A stretch of DNA of 64,000 bases from Natrinema longum (GTDB lineage Archaea > Halobacteriota > Halobacteria > Halobacteriales > Natrialbaceae): positions 1,364,001 to 1,428,000 of the forward strand of contig NZ_CP071463.1 of assembly GCF_017352095.1 (NCBI RefSeq). Reading direction: 5' to 3'. The notes below the pieces were generated by a model, which worked only from the letters and a program-made list of their open reading frames with translations, searched no databases and was not told the origin of the DNA. The position numbers and the translations under genes were made by a program. Positions 26,110 to 35,439 of this stretch are shown one piece after another (the first letter of the stretch is position 1; each line of letters begins with the position of its first letter).

Positions 26110-27828
26110 GTGAGCGACGACTCGAGGCAGCGACAGATCCGCGTCGGGCAGACGGCCGACGGTGCCGATCTCAAGCTCCCCGTCATCGAGATCCTGACCG
26201 GACGCGGGTTCGCGACCGGCAAGTCCGGCTCGGGAAAGTCAAACACCGCGTCGGTCGTCGCCGAGGAGTTGCTCGAGGCCGGCTATCCGCTCCTCATCGT
26301 CGATACGGACGGCGAGTACTACGGGCTCAAAGAGGAGTACGAGATGCTGCACGCGGGGGCCGACGAGGAGTGTGACATTCAGATCGGGCCCGAACACGCC
26401 GAACAGATGGCCACGCTCGCACTCGAGGAGAACGTCCCCGTCATTCTCGACGTCTCGGGCTATCTCGACGAGGAGGTGGCCGACGAACTCCTCCGGAAGA
26501 TCGCCCGCCAGCTGTTCGTCAAGGAGAAGAAGCTCAAGAAGCCGTTCCTGCTGGTCGTCGAGGAAGTCCACGAGTACATTCCGGAGGGTGGCGGCGTCGG
26601 CGAGACCGGCAAGTTGCTGATCAAGATCAGCAAACGTGGTCGCAAGCACGGGCTGGGGATCCTGGGGATCAGCCAGCGGCCGGCCGACGTCAAGAAGGAC
26701 TTCATCACGCAAGCGAACTGGCTCGTCTGGCATCGACTGACCTGGGACAACGACACGAAGGTCGTCGGGCGGATCATCGACACCGAGTACAAGGAACTCG
26801 TCTCCGACCTCGACGACGGCCAGGCGTTCGTCCAGACCGACTGGACCGAGGTCGACGTTCGGAAGGTCCAGTTCCGCCGGAAACGGACCTTCGACGCCGG
26901 CGCGACGCCCGGTCTCGACGACTTCGAGCGCCCCGAACTCAAGTCCGTCTCGGACGCACTGGTCGGCGACTTACAGGACATCTCCGAGCGCAAGGAGCGC
27001 GAACAGGACCGGATCAACGAGCTCGAGGCCGAACTCGAGAAAAAGGAGACCCGGATCGAGACCTTAGAGGACGAGCTCTCCTCCGCCCGGGACGTCTCGA
27101 GTGCGGCCAGACAGATGGCCGACGCCTTGCAGAACACGGACACGATCCAGTCACAGCTCCCGGAATCCGACGAGGACCTGCGCCGGCTCCACGAGGAGAT
27201 CGCCGATCTCGAGGCCGAGCGAGACGACCTCGAGGCGGAGCTCGCGGCTCGCGACGACCGCATCGAGCGCCTCGAGGACCAGCTCGCGGGTCGGACGGCG
27301 GAAGTCGATCGGCTCCGAACCGAGGCCAAGCAGTTGCGAGAGGTCGTCCGCGACCTCGAGAGCGACGAGGAGGACGGCGGGGCGACGGGGCGAAACGACG
27401 GCAGCGACGGTGAGACGTCGATCGTCCAGGCCGGCGGTGACGCCGTCGAGTTCGGCTACACGTCCGTCGGCGAGGAACAGGGTTCGGAGACGGAGGCGAC
27501 CGAGGAGTCGGGATTCGTCGTCGCGGACGAAAAGCGCGACCTCTCGGAGTTACTCGAGCGCTCGTGGATCGACGAGCGGATCACCCGCGCGTGCGAGGGA
27601 TCGCAGTGTTCGGCCGAAACGGCCGAGGAGATCCTGGCCGTCTTCGTCCGGGATGGCCCCCTCGAGGCGGCGACGATCGCCGGTCAGGTGGATCGATCGC
27701 GGGTCGCGGTCCAGAGTCTCCTTTCGGAACTCCGGACGGCGGGGCTACTCGAGCGGTCGGGCGAACGGACGTACGCGCTGAGCGAGGCCCTTCGCGAGGA
27801 ACTGGCGGCCACGACGCCGACCGAGTGA
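26110..27828 (+). CDS. HerA-like ATPase with coiled coil and winged helix
   Basis: The protein is 572 residues long. The HerA/FtsK-type ATPase domain spans 20-275, with P-loop GKSGSGKS (37-44), Walker B VVEEVHEY (E151/E152), and sensor GISQRPADV (Arg190). A long Glu/Asp-rich coiled coil follows at about 285-410, then a disordered linker. A winged helix at 495-572 (ITRACEGSQCSAETAEEILAVFV ... QSLLSELRTAGLLERSGERTYALS) ends it. HerA-type ATPases translocate DNA as hexamers, usually with NurA; no nurA is present here. The start is GTG at 26110. Spacing to the XPB-like gene (85 bp) suggests linked function in DNA transactions; that is inference. Confidence 0.87.
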   Translation: MSDDSRQRQIRVGQTADGADLKLPVIEILTGRGFATGKSGSGKSNTASVVAEELLEAGYPLLIVDTDGEYYGLKEEYEMLHAGADEECDIQIGPEHAEQMATLALEENVPVILDVSGYLDEEVADELLRKIARQLFVKEKKLKKPFLLVVEEVHEYIPEGGGVGETGKLLIKISKRGRKHGLGILGISQRPADVKKDFITQANWLVWHRLTWDNDTKVVGRIIDTEYKELVSDLDDGQAFVQTDWTEVDVRKVQFRRKRTFDAGATPGLDDFERPELKSVSDALVGDLQDISERKEREQDRINELEAELEKKETRIETLEDELSSARDVSSAARQMADALQNTDTIQSQLPESDEDLRRLHEEIADLEAERDDLEAELAARDDRIERLEDQLAGRTAEVDRLRTEAKQLREVVRDLESDEEDGGATGRNDGSDGETSIVQAGGDAVEFGYTSVGEEQGSETEATEESGFVVADEKRDLSELLERSWIDERITRACEGSQCSAETAEEILAVFVRDGPLEAATIAGQVDRSRVAVQSLLSELRTAGLLERSGERTYALSEALREELAATTPTE

Positions 27829-27836
27829 GACCGGCT

Positions 27837-28955
27837 CTACCGCCGCAGTCGAGTCCCGACCCGCTCGATCGCCGACGGTTCGATACCCTGGTGGACGGGG
27901 AGCACGACGAGTTCCTCCGCGAGCGCCCTCGCGGTCTCGTAGGTCTCGTCCTCGCGTACGCACCGGCGGAGCGTCGGCCAGGTGTGGGCACCCACGACGC
28001 CACAGTCCTCGAGTTCCGCGAGGAACGCCGCCGGCTCGCTCGCCCGGATGGGGACCCCGTACGGACTGATCCCCGCTGGCAGCCGTTCGTAGTACATCGT
28101 CACGTCGTCACGGGCGCTCAGTACTCGTCTCCACGCGTGGTAGTTCTCCCGGCGAGCGGATCGAATCACCGCCGGATCGGCAGTATCGATGACGAGCGTC
28201 GACAGTTTCGACATCGGAACTTTTGCGGCCTCGTATCGGTCGCCGGGCTCGGCGGCCGACGAGCCGTCGCCGTCGGAGACGGCCCGTTCGACGGATCGGT
28301 AGAGCGCCGGGCTCCGCTCGAGGACGGCTCCGGCGGCCGACGTAGCGACGAATCGCCAGTCTCTGGCGGTGAACCGGTCCGACCGGCCGGCCAGCGACGA
28401 CGGGGAACACTCGGCCGTGACCGTCCCGTCGGTGCAGTAGAGCAACGCACCGTCAGGAACCGGGAGCAGTTTCCGCAACGACGTAATGCCGAGATCGCCG
28501 CTGGTCCCGAGGAGCCGCCCCTCGTGGACGCTGAGCAGTGAATGTGCGTTGTCGTCGATGTGGTACAGGTCGTAGGTGTCGGCCAGCGACGCGATCACCT
28601 CGAGGTCGGGCTGTGGAAACCCGAAGTAGTTGACCGACATGACGGCGACGGTGTCGTCGTCGATCCGGGCCTCGAGATCGGCAACGTCCGGTGCGAGCGT
28701 ATCCTGCACGGCGTAGAATCGGGACTCGAGCCCGAGTTCGTGGAACGGCTCGACGACGGCGAGCGAGAGATAGGCCGGAACGAGAACGTTCTCGCCGGGT
28801 TCGACCACTCCGGCGAGGCCGTCCCGGAGCGCGACCTTTCCCGATCCGTACTCGATCGCCGCGGCCTCGTCGGTATGTCGGTCGACGAACGCGTCGATTC
28901 CCGACCCCGAACGCGAGAGCGACCGATCGAACAGGGAGGGGACTGTACTGATCAT
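27837..28955 (-). CDS. DegT/DnrJ/EryC1-like PLP aminotransferase-fold protein
   Basis: The protein is 372 residues long. It follows the aminotransferase fold used in sugar-nucleotide and polysaccharide pathways: VALRDGLAGVVEPGENVLVPAYLSL, the aspartate site HIDDNAHSL, and GDLGITSLRKLLPVPDGALLY, where Lys is the probable PLP-binding residue. The start (MISTVPSLFDRS) was chosen because upstream in-frame sequence is non-coding-like. It is divergent from a phosphatase-fold gene and a FemAB-like gene, which points to surface glycan or lipid-linked sugar modification. The exact amino-sugar substrate is unknown. Confidence 0.72.
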   Translation of the reverse strand: MISTVPSLFDRSLSRSGSGIDAFVDRHTDEAAAIEYGSGKVALRDGLAGVVEPGENVLVPAYLSLAVVEPFHELGLESRFYAVQDTLAPDVADLEARIDDDTVAVMSVNYFGFPQPDLEVIASLADTYDLYHIDDNAHSLLSVHEGRLLGTSGDLGITSLRKLLPVPDGALLYCTDGTVTAECSPSSLAGRSDRFTARDWRFVATSAAGAVLERSPALYRSVERAVSDGDGSSAAEPGDRYEAAKVPMSKLSTLVIDTADPAVIRSARRENYHAWRRVLSARDDVTMYYERLPAGISPYGVPIRASEPAAFLAELEDCGVVGAHTWPTLRRCVREDETYETARALAEELVVLPVHQGIEPSAIERVGTRLRR

Positions 28956-29284
28956 ATCGAAGCACGGAACGGTCGGGCACGCTCCACGACTGGGCTGTGG
29001 ACTCGAGGGTGAGAGGACCGATCGGGGTGGCCCCGGAGCCGGCGTCTGGAACCAAACGAATCGGTCGCAGTAGAACCGATCATGGACGTACGACGGCCAC
29101 GAGCGGGGATTTAGTGCTAGGGAGAGTACAGACGGGAGCCGTCGAGCAATCGCGGCATACACACATCGACGGGGACAGACAGTCACGATATCCGAACCGC
29201 TATTCCGAGCGTACAGCCGCCAGCACGAGCATACACTCCGCCAGCGGTCGCATAACAAAGCACGAACGGACGAACAACGCGGCC
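28956..29284. other. Divergent intergenic region of the glycan cluster
   Basis: These 329 bp separate the divergent aminotransferase and phosphatase-fold genes. CATAACAAAG at about 29249-29258 is a TATA candidate for the right-hand gene (ATG 29285). No other gene is seen. Confidence 0.4.
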
Positions 29285-30913
29285 ATGGCAGGTTCGACCG
29301 ACGGAGACGACCTCCGTCTGCTCGTTATCGGGGTGGACGCCGGCTGTCGGCCGGTGCTCGAGCCGTTGTTCGAGTCGGGCGACGTTCCGACCCTCGAGGG
29401 GCTGTTCGATCGCGGGACTGCCGGGGGGCTCGAATCCCAGATCCCGCCGTGGACGGCCAGCGCCTGGCCGTCGCTGTACACCGGAAAGAATCCGGGCAAA
29501 CACGGCGTCTACGATTTCCTCTCGTTCGACGGCTACGACTGGGACGTCGTCAACGCGACGCACGTCCGTGCACGACCGATCTGGGAACTGTTGAACGAGC
29601 ATGGCTTCTCGAGCGTCGTCGTCAACGTCCCGGTCACCCACCCCCCGCGGGCGTTCGACGGCGCGTTGATTCCCGGACTGACCGCCCCCGAGGAGCCGGA
29701 CTGTCACCCGGCTGGGATCCTCGAGGACGTGAAACTCGCCTGTGGCGGCGACTACTGGCTCTATCCACAGAGCGCTCCGACACCGGACCGGTCGATCGAG
29801 GGGTACGAACGGACGGTCGAACTCCGGGGCCGGGCGTTTCGCTATCTCAGCCGACGGTTCGATCCCGACTTCGGCTTCCTCCAGTTCCAGCAGACCGACT
29901 CGGTGTTCCACGAACGACCGGGGGACAAGCGGGCGATCGAAGCGGTCTACCGCGAGGTCGATCGACAGCTCGAGGCGACCCTCGAGCGGACCGACCCCGA
30001 CAACGTCCTGGTCGTCAGCGACCACGGCATGGGGAAGGTGACCGGCGACGAGTTCCGCGTCAACGAGTTCCTCCGGGAGCGCGGCGACGTCCGCGCGAAA
30101 AGTGGCGGCGAGGGGATGCCAAACTGGTCGACGTCCTGGGAGAACGACCTCCTCGAGGGTGCCGAGGCCGGCGATCACGAGCCTGGGCCGATCGAGCGGG
30201 CGATGAACGTCGCCGCGAAAGTCGGAATTACGACACAACGCGTCGCGAGCGCGCTCGACCGCGTCGGACTGAAGGAACCGATCGGGAAACGGGTCCCCAA
30301 CGAGATGATCCGGGCGGCGAGCGAGCAGGTCGACTTCCCCGAATCGCGAGCGTACGTCCGTTCGAAGAGCGAACTCGGCGTTCGCATCAATCTCGAGGGT
30401 CGGGAACCCGACGGACAGGTCCCGGCCGGGGCCTACGAGAGCGTCCGCGAGGACCTCATCGAGGCGCTCTCGAGCGTTCGAACGCCCGACGGCGAGCCGA
30501 TGTTCGAGGCCGTCGAGCCACGGGAGACGTACTTCGAGGGGCCACACGTGGAGGCGGCACCGGACGTGCTGACGGTCCCGCGGGGATTCGACAACGCGAT
30601 CGCGGCCGACCTCGGGAAACCACAGTTCGGCGAGCCGATGGAGTCGTGGAATCACAAGCGAACCGGCGTCGTCGCCGCCGCCGGGAGCGCGTTCGATCAC
30701 GACGTTTCCCTCGACGGAGCGACGATATTCGATATCGCGCCGACGATCTGTTCGCTGTTCGACGTGCCGGTCGACGCCGCGATGGACGGGACACCGCTCC
30801 CGGCCGTCGAGGGGAGCGGAGAGCGATCGTATCCGGCGTACGATCCGGCCCCGATCACGGCAACTGACGACGGGACCGTCGAAGATCGGCTGTCCGATCT
30901 GGGCTATCTATGA
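29285..30913 (+). CDS. Type I phosphodiesterase / alkaline-phosphatase-fold protein
   Basis: This 542-residue protein has the alkaline-phosphatase superfamily pattern. LLVIGVDAGC is the first metal-binding strand. PPWTASAWPSLYTGKNPGKHGVYDF holds the nucleophile Thr/Ser. VVSDHGMGKV is the second metal site, and the ending SWNHKRTGVVAAAG carries a metal His. Such proteins are common in archaeal glycosylation clusters and may act on lipid-linked or nucleotide-linked phosphate. No signal peptide is visible, so it is probably cytoplasmic. The stop overlaps the start of the next gene (ATGA), showing translational coupling. Confidence 0.82.
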   Translation: MAGSTDGDDLRLLVIGVDAGCRPVLEPLFESGDVPTLEGLFDRGTAGGLESQIPPWTASAWPSLYTGKNPGKHGVYDFLSFDGYDWDVVNATHVRARPIWELLNEHGFSSVVVNVPVTHPPRAFDGALIPGLTAPEEPDCHPAGILEDVKLACGGDYWLYPQSAPTPDRSIEGYERTVELRGRAFRYLSRRFDPDFGFLQFQQTDSVFHERPGDKRAIEAVYREVDRQLEATLERTDPDNVLVVSDHGMGKVTGDEFRVNEFLRERGDVRAKSGGEGMPNWSTSWENDLLEGAEAGDHEPGPIERAMNVAAKVGITTQRVASALDRVGLKEPIGKRVPNEMIRAASEQVDFPESRAYVRSKSELGVRINLEGREPDGQVPAGAYESVREDLIEALSSVRTPDGEPMFEAVEPRETYFEGPHVEAAPDVLTVPRGFDNAIAADLGKPQFGEPMESWNHKRTGVVAAAGSAFDHDVSLDGATIFDIAPTICSLFDVPVDAAMDGTPLPAVEGSGERSYPAYDPAPITATDDGTVEDRLSDLGYL

Positions 30914-31920
30914 GTGTCGAGATACGCACCCTCGATCCCGAAACCGACGCCGACGAGTGGAACCGCTACGTCGACCGAGCGGACGGATCGAACCCGTTTT
31001 TCCGGGCCGACGCCCTCCGGTTGCAGGCCGCGGATACCGGCTCCGCGCTGTTCCTGCTCGCCGGCTTCAAGGGCCAGGAGCCGGTCGGGATCTTCCCGGT
31101 CTTCGAGTACGCCAAGGGTCCGGTCACCGGGGCGTTCTCCCCGGCTCCCCACTCGTGGGTGGGGTACCTCGGTCCCGCCCTGCTGAACGTCGCGAAACTC
31201 AAACAGCGAAAGGCCGATCGCCGGACGAAGCGCTTCCTCGAGGGCTGTCTCGAGTGGATCGACGAGGAAATCGCCCCGCTGTATTGCAAGTTCGTCACCG
31301 GCGAGTTCGACGACATCCGGCCGTTCGTCTGGAACGAATACGACGTCGAACCGAGATACACCTACGTGGTAGATCTCGATGGGACCGAATCGGAGCTGTT
31401 GGACCGATTCAGCGGCGACGCGCGAAGCAACATCAGGAACGCCGACGACACGAGGGCCGTCATCGAGGAGGGCGACGCCGACGACGTCGAACGCATCGTC
31501 GAGCAGGTCCGACAGCGCTACGCGAACCAGAACCGACCGTTCCGACTGGGTGCCGAGTTCGCGCGATCGCTGTACGAAACGCTCCCCGACGGCGCGATCC
31601 GGCCGTACGTCTGTCGGCTCGACGGCGAGTTCCTCGGCGGCATCCTGGTCGTCGAAGCGGATCGAACGCGGTATCGATGGCAGGGCGGCGTCAAACCGGA
31701 CGTCGACGTCGACGTCGCGATCAACGACGTCCTCGACTGGCAGGTCATGCGCGACGGCCTCGAGACCGGGATCGCGGCCTACGACCTCGTCGGGGCCGGC
31801 GTTCCGAGCATCAACCGCTACAAGGCGAAGTTCAATCCCCGACTCGAGACCCACTACGAGGTCACCGCCGGCTCGTTCGGGATCGACCTGCTGGTCGATC
31901 GGTACCAGAAACACCGGTAG
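30910..31920 (+). CDS. FemAB/GNAT-like acyltransferase
   Basis: The protein is 336 residues long. It resembles the FemAB-related or lipid II-type aminoacyltransferase fold: an N-terminal GNAT-like half (EWNRYVDRADGSNPFFRADALRLQ ... GIFPVFEYAKGPVTGAFSPAP) and a second half with GGILVVEADRTRYRWQGGV. It ends in AYDLVGAGVPSINRYKAKFNPR, the usual closing motif. In bacteria such enzymes add amino acids to peptidoglycan; archaea have none, so a glycan or glycolipid substrate is more likely. It starts four bases inside the phosphatase gene. Confidence 0.75.
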   Translation: MSVEIRTLDPETDADEWNRYVDRADGSNPFFRADALRLQAADTGSALFLLAGFKGQEPVGIFPVFEYAKGPVTGAFSPAPHSWVGYLGPALLNVAKLKQRKADRRTKRFLEGCLEWIDEEIAPLYCKFVTGEFDDIRPFVWNEYDVEPRYTYVVDLDGTESELLDRFSGDARSNIRNADDTRAVIEEGDADDVERIVEQVRQRYANQNRPFRLGAEFARSLYETLPDGAIRPYVCRLDGEFLGGILVVEADRTRYRWQGGVKPDVDVDVAINDVLDWQVMRDGLETGIAAYDLVGAGVPSINRYKAKFNPRLETHYEVTAGSFGIDLLVDRYQKHR

Positions 31921-32056
31921 CGTCTGCGAGAGTCCGACTGCCGAACGGCAGCCACGGGGTCAAACCAGCGGCGGCCGCCAGCTTCTATGTCGCACCTCGA
32001 GCGTGTGCGTCCACCGACCGAGTCGCGGTCGCCGCGAGCGAGTCCCCCGGGATCAG

Positions 32057-33016
32057 TTAGGGGGTGACGATCAATTTCCCGAGAGAGCCGCCCTCGAGAA
32101 CGTCGCGATGGGCCCGACCGGCGTCCTCGAGGTCGTAGCTGTCCGCGACGACGGCGGTGAGCTCACCCCGTTCCATGAGGCGACACAGCCGTTGCAAGAT
32201 GTCCCGGCGTTCGGCCCTGTTTCCGAGACTCATTCCCCGCAGGGTGACCTCCTTGTTGCGCAGGGGTGCGCCGTCCGTCGCGGGAACCCCACCCATGGTC
32301 GTGACGATGTGACCGCCGGGGGCGACGACCTCGAAGTCGAGTTCGAGGTACTCCTCGAGCATGTGGTCGAGGACGATCTCGACGCCGGAGCCGTCCGTCG
32401 CATCGAGGACGTCCGCGGCGAGCGTGTCGCTGTCGTAGTTCAGGACTGTGGTCGCACCCAGCTCCCGGACCCGGTCGCCGAGATCGTCCGAGCCGACGGT
32501 GGCGATGACTGCTGCGCCGGCGCTTGCGGCGAGTTGGACGGCAACGTGGCCGACGCCGCCAGCGCCGCCGTGGATCAGGACCCGGTCGCCGGCGTCGATT
32601 CCGGCGATCCGTTCCAGCGCAGTCCAGGCGGTCGCCCCCACGTTTCCGATCGCACCGCCGACCTCGAAGGGGACACCCTCGGGGAGGCGGGCTAGTTTCA
32701 TCGCGGGGAACGCCACGTATTCGGCGGTGGTCCCGCCCTCGGCGTGGCCCATCCCGGAGGCGAAGACCCGATCGCCCACGTCGAACGCGTCGACGTCCGC
32801 ACCGACCTCGACGACCGTCCCGGCACCGTCGCCGCCGGGGATCGCCGGAACGTTCACGTCCCCGTACTCGCCCGACCGAAACATCGTGTCGACCGGGTTG
32901 ACGCTCGCGGCGCGTATCTCGACGACGACTTCGTCCCCATCGGGGGACGGGCGCTCGACCTCGTCTACCTGAAGCACGTCCGGGCCGCCATGCTCGTGGT
33001 AACGGACGACTCGCAT
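32057..33016 (-). CDS. NADPH:quinone reductase-like medium-chain dehydrogenase
   Basis: The protein is 319 residues long. It belongs to the zinc-independent quinone oxidoreductase branch of the medium-chain dehydrogenase family. The N-terminal catalytic domain has ASVNPVDTMFRSGEY and PGGDGAGTVVEVGADV. The NADPH-binding Rossmann motif is IHGGAGGVGHVAVQLAASAGA. The typical zinc ligands of alcohol dehydrogenases are missing. It ends GSLGKLIVTP. Probable role: two-electron reduction of quinones or enones. It stands alone, with the left-hand neighbour convergent. Confidence 0.88.
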   Translation of the reverse strand: MRVVRYHEHGGPDVLQVDEVERPSPDGDEVVVEIRAASVNPVDTMFRSGEYGDVNVPAIPGGDGAGTVVEVGADVDAFDVGDRVFASGMGHAEGGTTAEYVAFPAMKLARLPEGVPFEVGGAIGNVGATAWTALERIAGIDAGDRVLIHGGAGGVGHVAVQLAASAGAAVIATVGSDDLGDRVRELGATTVLNYDSDTLAADVLDATDGSGVEIVLDHMLEEYLELDFEVVAPGGHIVTTMGGVPATDGAPLRNKEVTLRGMSLGNRAERRDILQRLCRLMERGELTAVVADSYDLEDAGRAHRDVLEGGSLGKLIVTP

Positions 33017-33091
33017 ACCCGTGTGAACCGTCCCTCGCCCCTAAAAGTCCAGGGGTGCACCACCTCCAGAGCGGACGCGGACGGCGAGCGA

Positions 33092-33340
33092 TCACCGGGA
33101 CAGGGTGGTGACGGACAGGAGGACCGCGGCTACCCCGAAGATGGCCGGAAGGGCCCAAAAGAACTCCGTGAACGTCCGCTGTGAATCGAGGATGGCGTTG
33201 GTCGTCAGGAGCAGCCATCCCAGCGACATGCAGACGAGTAGTCCCGCGAGGGACACCTGGGCGAGTATGACCGGATAGGAGACGTCGACCTCGACATCGT
33301 CCGCCCGATCGACGTCTTCGTCCGCCCGATCCGTCGCCAT
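33092..33340 (-). CDS. Small two-helix membrane protein
   Basis: This protein of 82 residues starts MATDRADEDVDRADD. It has an acidic N-terminus and two hydrophobic helices (ILAQVSLAGLLVCMSLGWLLL and FFWALPAIFGVAAVLLSVTTL). The start at 33340 is preferred because CTTTATGTGA on the same strand (33361-33370) lies 21-30 bp upstream; a start at 33364 would place the promoter inside the gene. Function unknown. Confidence 0.65.
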   Translation of the reverse strand: MATDRADEDVDRADDVEVDVSYPVILAQVSLAGLLVCMSLGWLLLTTNAILDSQRTFTEFFWALPAIFGVAAVLLSVTTLSR

Positions 33341-33443
33341 ACGTGATTCAAGCGGAAGACTCACATAAAGTCCTATCGCGCCCCCTATTCGGAACGCTCC
33401 TCGGATGCCTCGAGGATGGTGGCGGAGACCTGACAGGTACCCG

Positions 33444-33707
33444 TCAGCTATCGATCCGGTAGTTCGACTGGCGGGCGTCCTCGAGGCAGACGCGACTGGT
33501 CACCAGCCCCTCGTCCTCGAGTTTCCCCAGCGCGTAGCGGACGGTCCGTGAGCAAAGGCGGGATTCGGCCGCGATCCCCTCCTGGGTCAGCGGTGCCTCG
33601 TACTCGAGGACCTTGTAGACGAGTTTCGCACTCGGTGGGAGTTCGGAAAGCGGCCCATCGACGGCGGTTCCGTCGCCGGTCCCGGCGTCCGATTCGGTTG
33701 CACTCAT
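33444..33707 (-). CDS. Small MarR-like winged-helix protein
   Basis: The protein is 87 residues long. After a short acidic N-terminus, LPPSAKLVYKVLEYEAPLTQEGIAAESRLCSRTVRYALGKLEDEGLV forms a complete winged helix, with the wing VCLEDARQSNYRID at the end. This single-domain type is widespread in haloarchaea and probably acts as a dimeric DNA-binding regulator. ATG at 33707 is the family-like start; another in-frame start lies 6 codons upstream. Confidence 0.8.
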   Translation of the reverse strand: MSATESDAGTGDGTAVDGPLSELPPSAKLVYKVLEYEAPLTQEGIAAESRLCSRTVRYALGKLEDEGLVTSRVCLEDARQSNYRIDS

Positions 33708-34032
33708 GCGTCTCGGGTCGGCCACTGGGCAGGCGGCGTCTCGAAATCCGATGCTCGAGCACGAACTGCGGACGGTCCCTCCACAGGAAGTTGAGGCGGT
33801 CGCATTCTCACTCGAGCGTACGCCAGTCCGTCGTATATACGGTACTGACAGTTCAATACGACAGGGAGGACCTACCGACTATCGGCTGGGGGGGAGTCGG
33901 CGGATGGAGCGCGAGTCGTGTTCGCGACCGCGCCTCGAATCGACGCCGCCGCGGCGACGCCGGGTGGGGACTCCGAAAACGCGCGGGCAGTAACCCGTGC
34001 ATAGTAAGGCAATGGCTCCCGGAGAAGCGGAT
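33708..34032. other. Divergent intergenic region
   Basis: These 325 bp lie between the MarR-like gene and the phosphohexomutase gene. They contain the palindrome CGTATATACG (33832-33841) and the TATA-like GCATAGTAAG (33999-34008) for the right-hand gene. No further gene is seen. Confidence 0.4.
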
Positions 34033-35355
34033 ATGTTCGGAACCAGCGGCATTCGCGGGCGGGTCGGAGACGAGGTGACGGCAACGCTGGCACTGTCGGT
34101 CGGCCGAGCGGTCGCCTCGGAAGGGTACGACAGGGTCGTCGTCGGGCGCGACGTGCGCGAGAGCGGCTCGATGCTCGTCGACGCGATCGGCGCGGGACTG
34201 TGCGAGTGTGGGGCGGAGGTCGTCACGGTCGGGGTCGAGGCGACGCCGACGGTCGCTCGAGCGATCGCCCATCTTGAGGCCGACGCGGGAGTGGTAGTGA
34301 CGGCCTCGCACAACCCCGCGGAAGACAACGGGATCAAGCTCTGGAACCCGTCGGGGAAGGCGTTCGGTCCCGACCAGCGGGCGGCGATCGAACGACGGCT
34401 CCGCGAGGACGACTACGACCTGGTCGCGTGGGACGGCGTCGGCGAGCGCTCCCACCGCGAGGGCGTCCGCGACCACCACGCCGGCACGCTCCGGAACTCC
34501 GTCGCCCTCGAGCGATCGCCGAGCGTCATCGTCGATCTCGGCAACGGTGCCGGCGGCGTGACGGCGTCGGTACTCGACGAGTTGGACTGTCGCGTCCGCA
34601 CCCTGAACGGCCAGGAAGACGGTTCGTTCCCCGGGCGGGCCAGCGAGCCGACCGAGGAGAGCCTCGAGACGCTGTCGACCCTGGTCGCGGAGACGGACGC
34701 CGAGGTGGGGATCGCACACGACGGCGACGCCGATCGGATGCTGGCGGTCGACGAAACCGGGGCCTTCGTGCCGAAAGACGCGTTGCTCGCGCTGTTCGCT
34801 CGAGAGGCAGCCGGCGCGGGAGACCGCGTCGCCGTCCCCGTCGATACCAGTCTCGCCGTCGAGGACGCGCTGGCGGGAGTCGGTGCCTCGCTGACCCGCA
34901 CGCGAGTCGGGGACGTATACGTCGCGGAACGGACGACGGAATCCGACGTCGTCTTCGGTGGCGAACCGAGCGGGGCCTGGATCTGGCCCGACGAGACGCG
35001 CTGTCCGGACGGTCCGCTGGCGGCCTGCAAGCTGGTCGAACTGGTCGACCAGCGGGGGCCGCTGTCCGAACTCGTCGCAGCCATCGAGTCGTATCCGATC
35101 CGGCGAACGTCGATCGAAGTTGCGGACAAAACGGCGGTGATGGCGGCCGTGACCGACCGGGTCAGCGAACGATACGAGGACGTCGACACGCTCGACGGCG
35201 TCAGGGTCTCGACCGAGGACGGCTGGTTCCTGCTCCGTGCGAGCGGAACGCAACCGCTGGTCCGGGTCACTGCGGAGGCGCGGTCGACGTCCGACGCGGC
35301 GGCGCTGTTCGAGACTGCACGGCAACTCGTGACCGAGACGATGACAGCGGACTGA
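34033..35355 (+). CDS. Phosphoglucomutase/phosphomannomutase-family phosphohexomutase
   Basis: The protein is 440 residues long from MFGTSGIRGRVGDEV, the family N-terminus. The phosphoserine loop is VVTASHNPAEDNGIK and the metal loop is DGDADRM. The sugar-binding motif is GGEPSGAWIWPD, and the phosphate-binding C-terminus is RASGTQPLVRVTAEA. It isomerises hexose-1-phosphate and hexose-6-phosphate; phosphoglucosamine mutase (GlmM) or phosphomannomutase activity cannot be told apart from sequence alone. The ATG at 34012 is possible, but TATA-like GCATAGTAAG fits 34033 better. It may supply sugar nucleotides for surface glycans. Confidence 0.9.
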   Translation: MFGTSGIRGRVGDEVTATLALSVGRAVASEGYDRVVVGRDVRESGSMLVDAIGAGLCECGAEVVTVGVEATPTVARAIAHLEADAGVVVTASHNPAEDNGIKLWNPSGKAFGPDQRAAIERRLREDDYDLVAWDGVGERSHREGVRDHHAGTLRNSVALERSPSVIVDLGNGAGGVTASVLDELDCRVRTLNGQEDGSFPGRASEPTEESLETLSTLVAETDAEVGIAHDGDADRMLAVDETGAFVPKDALLALFAREAAGAGDRVAVPVDTSLAVEDALAGVGASLTRTRVGDVYVAERTTESDVVFGGEPSGAWIWPDETRCPDGPLAACKLVELVDQRGPLSELVAAIESYPIRRTSIEVADKTAVMAAVTDRVSERYEDVDTLDGVRVSTEDGWFLLRASGTQPLVRVTAEARSTSDAAALFETARQLVTETMTAD

Positions 35356-35439
35356 GGAGGGAAGGCAGCCCCGTCCTGATCCGGAACGACGCGGGGGAGA
35401 CGGTAGGCCGACACTCGCTCGAGGGAGTCGATCGGGACG

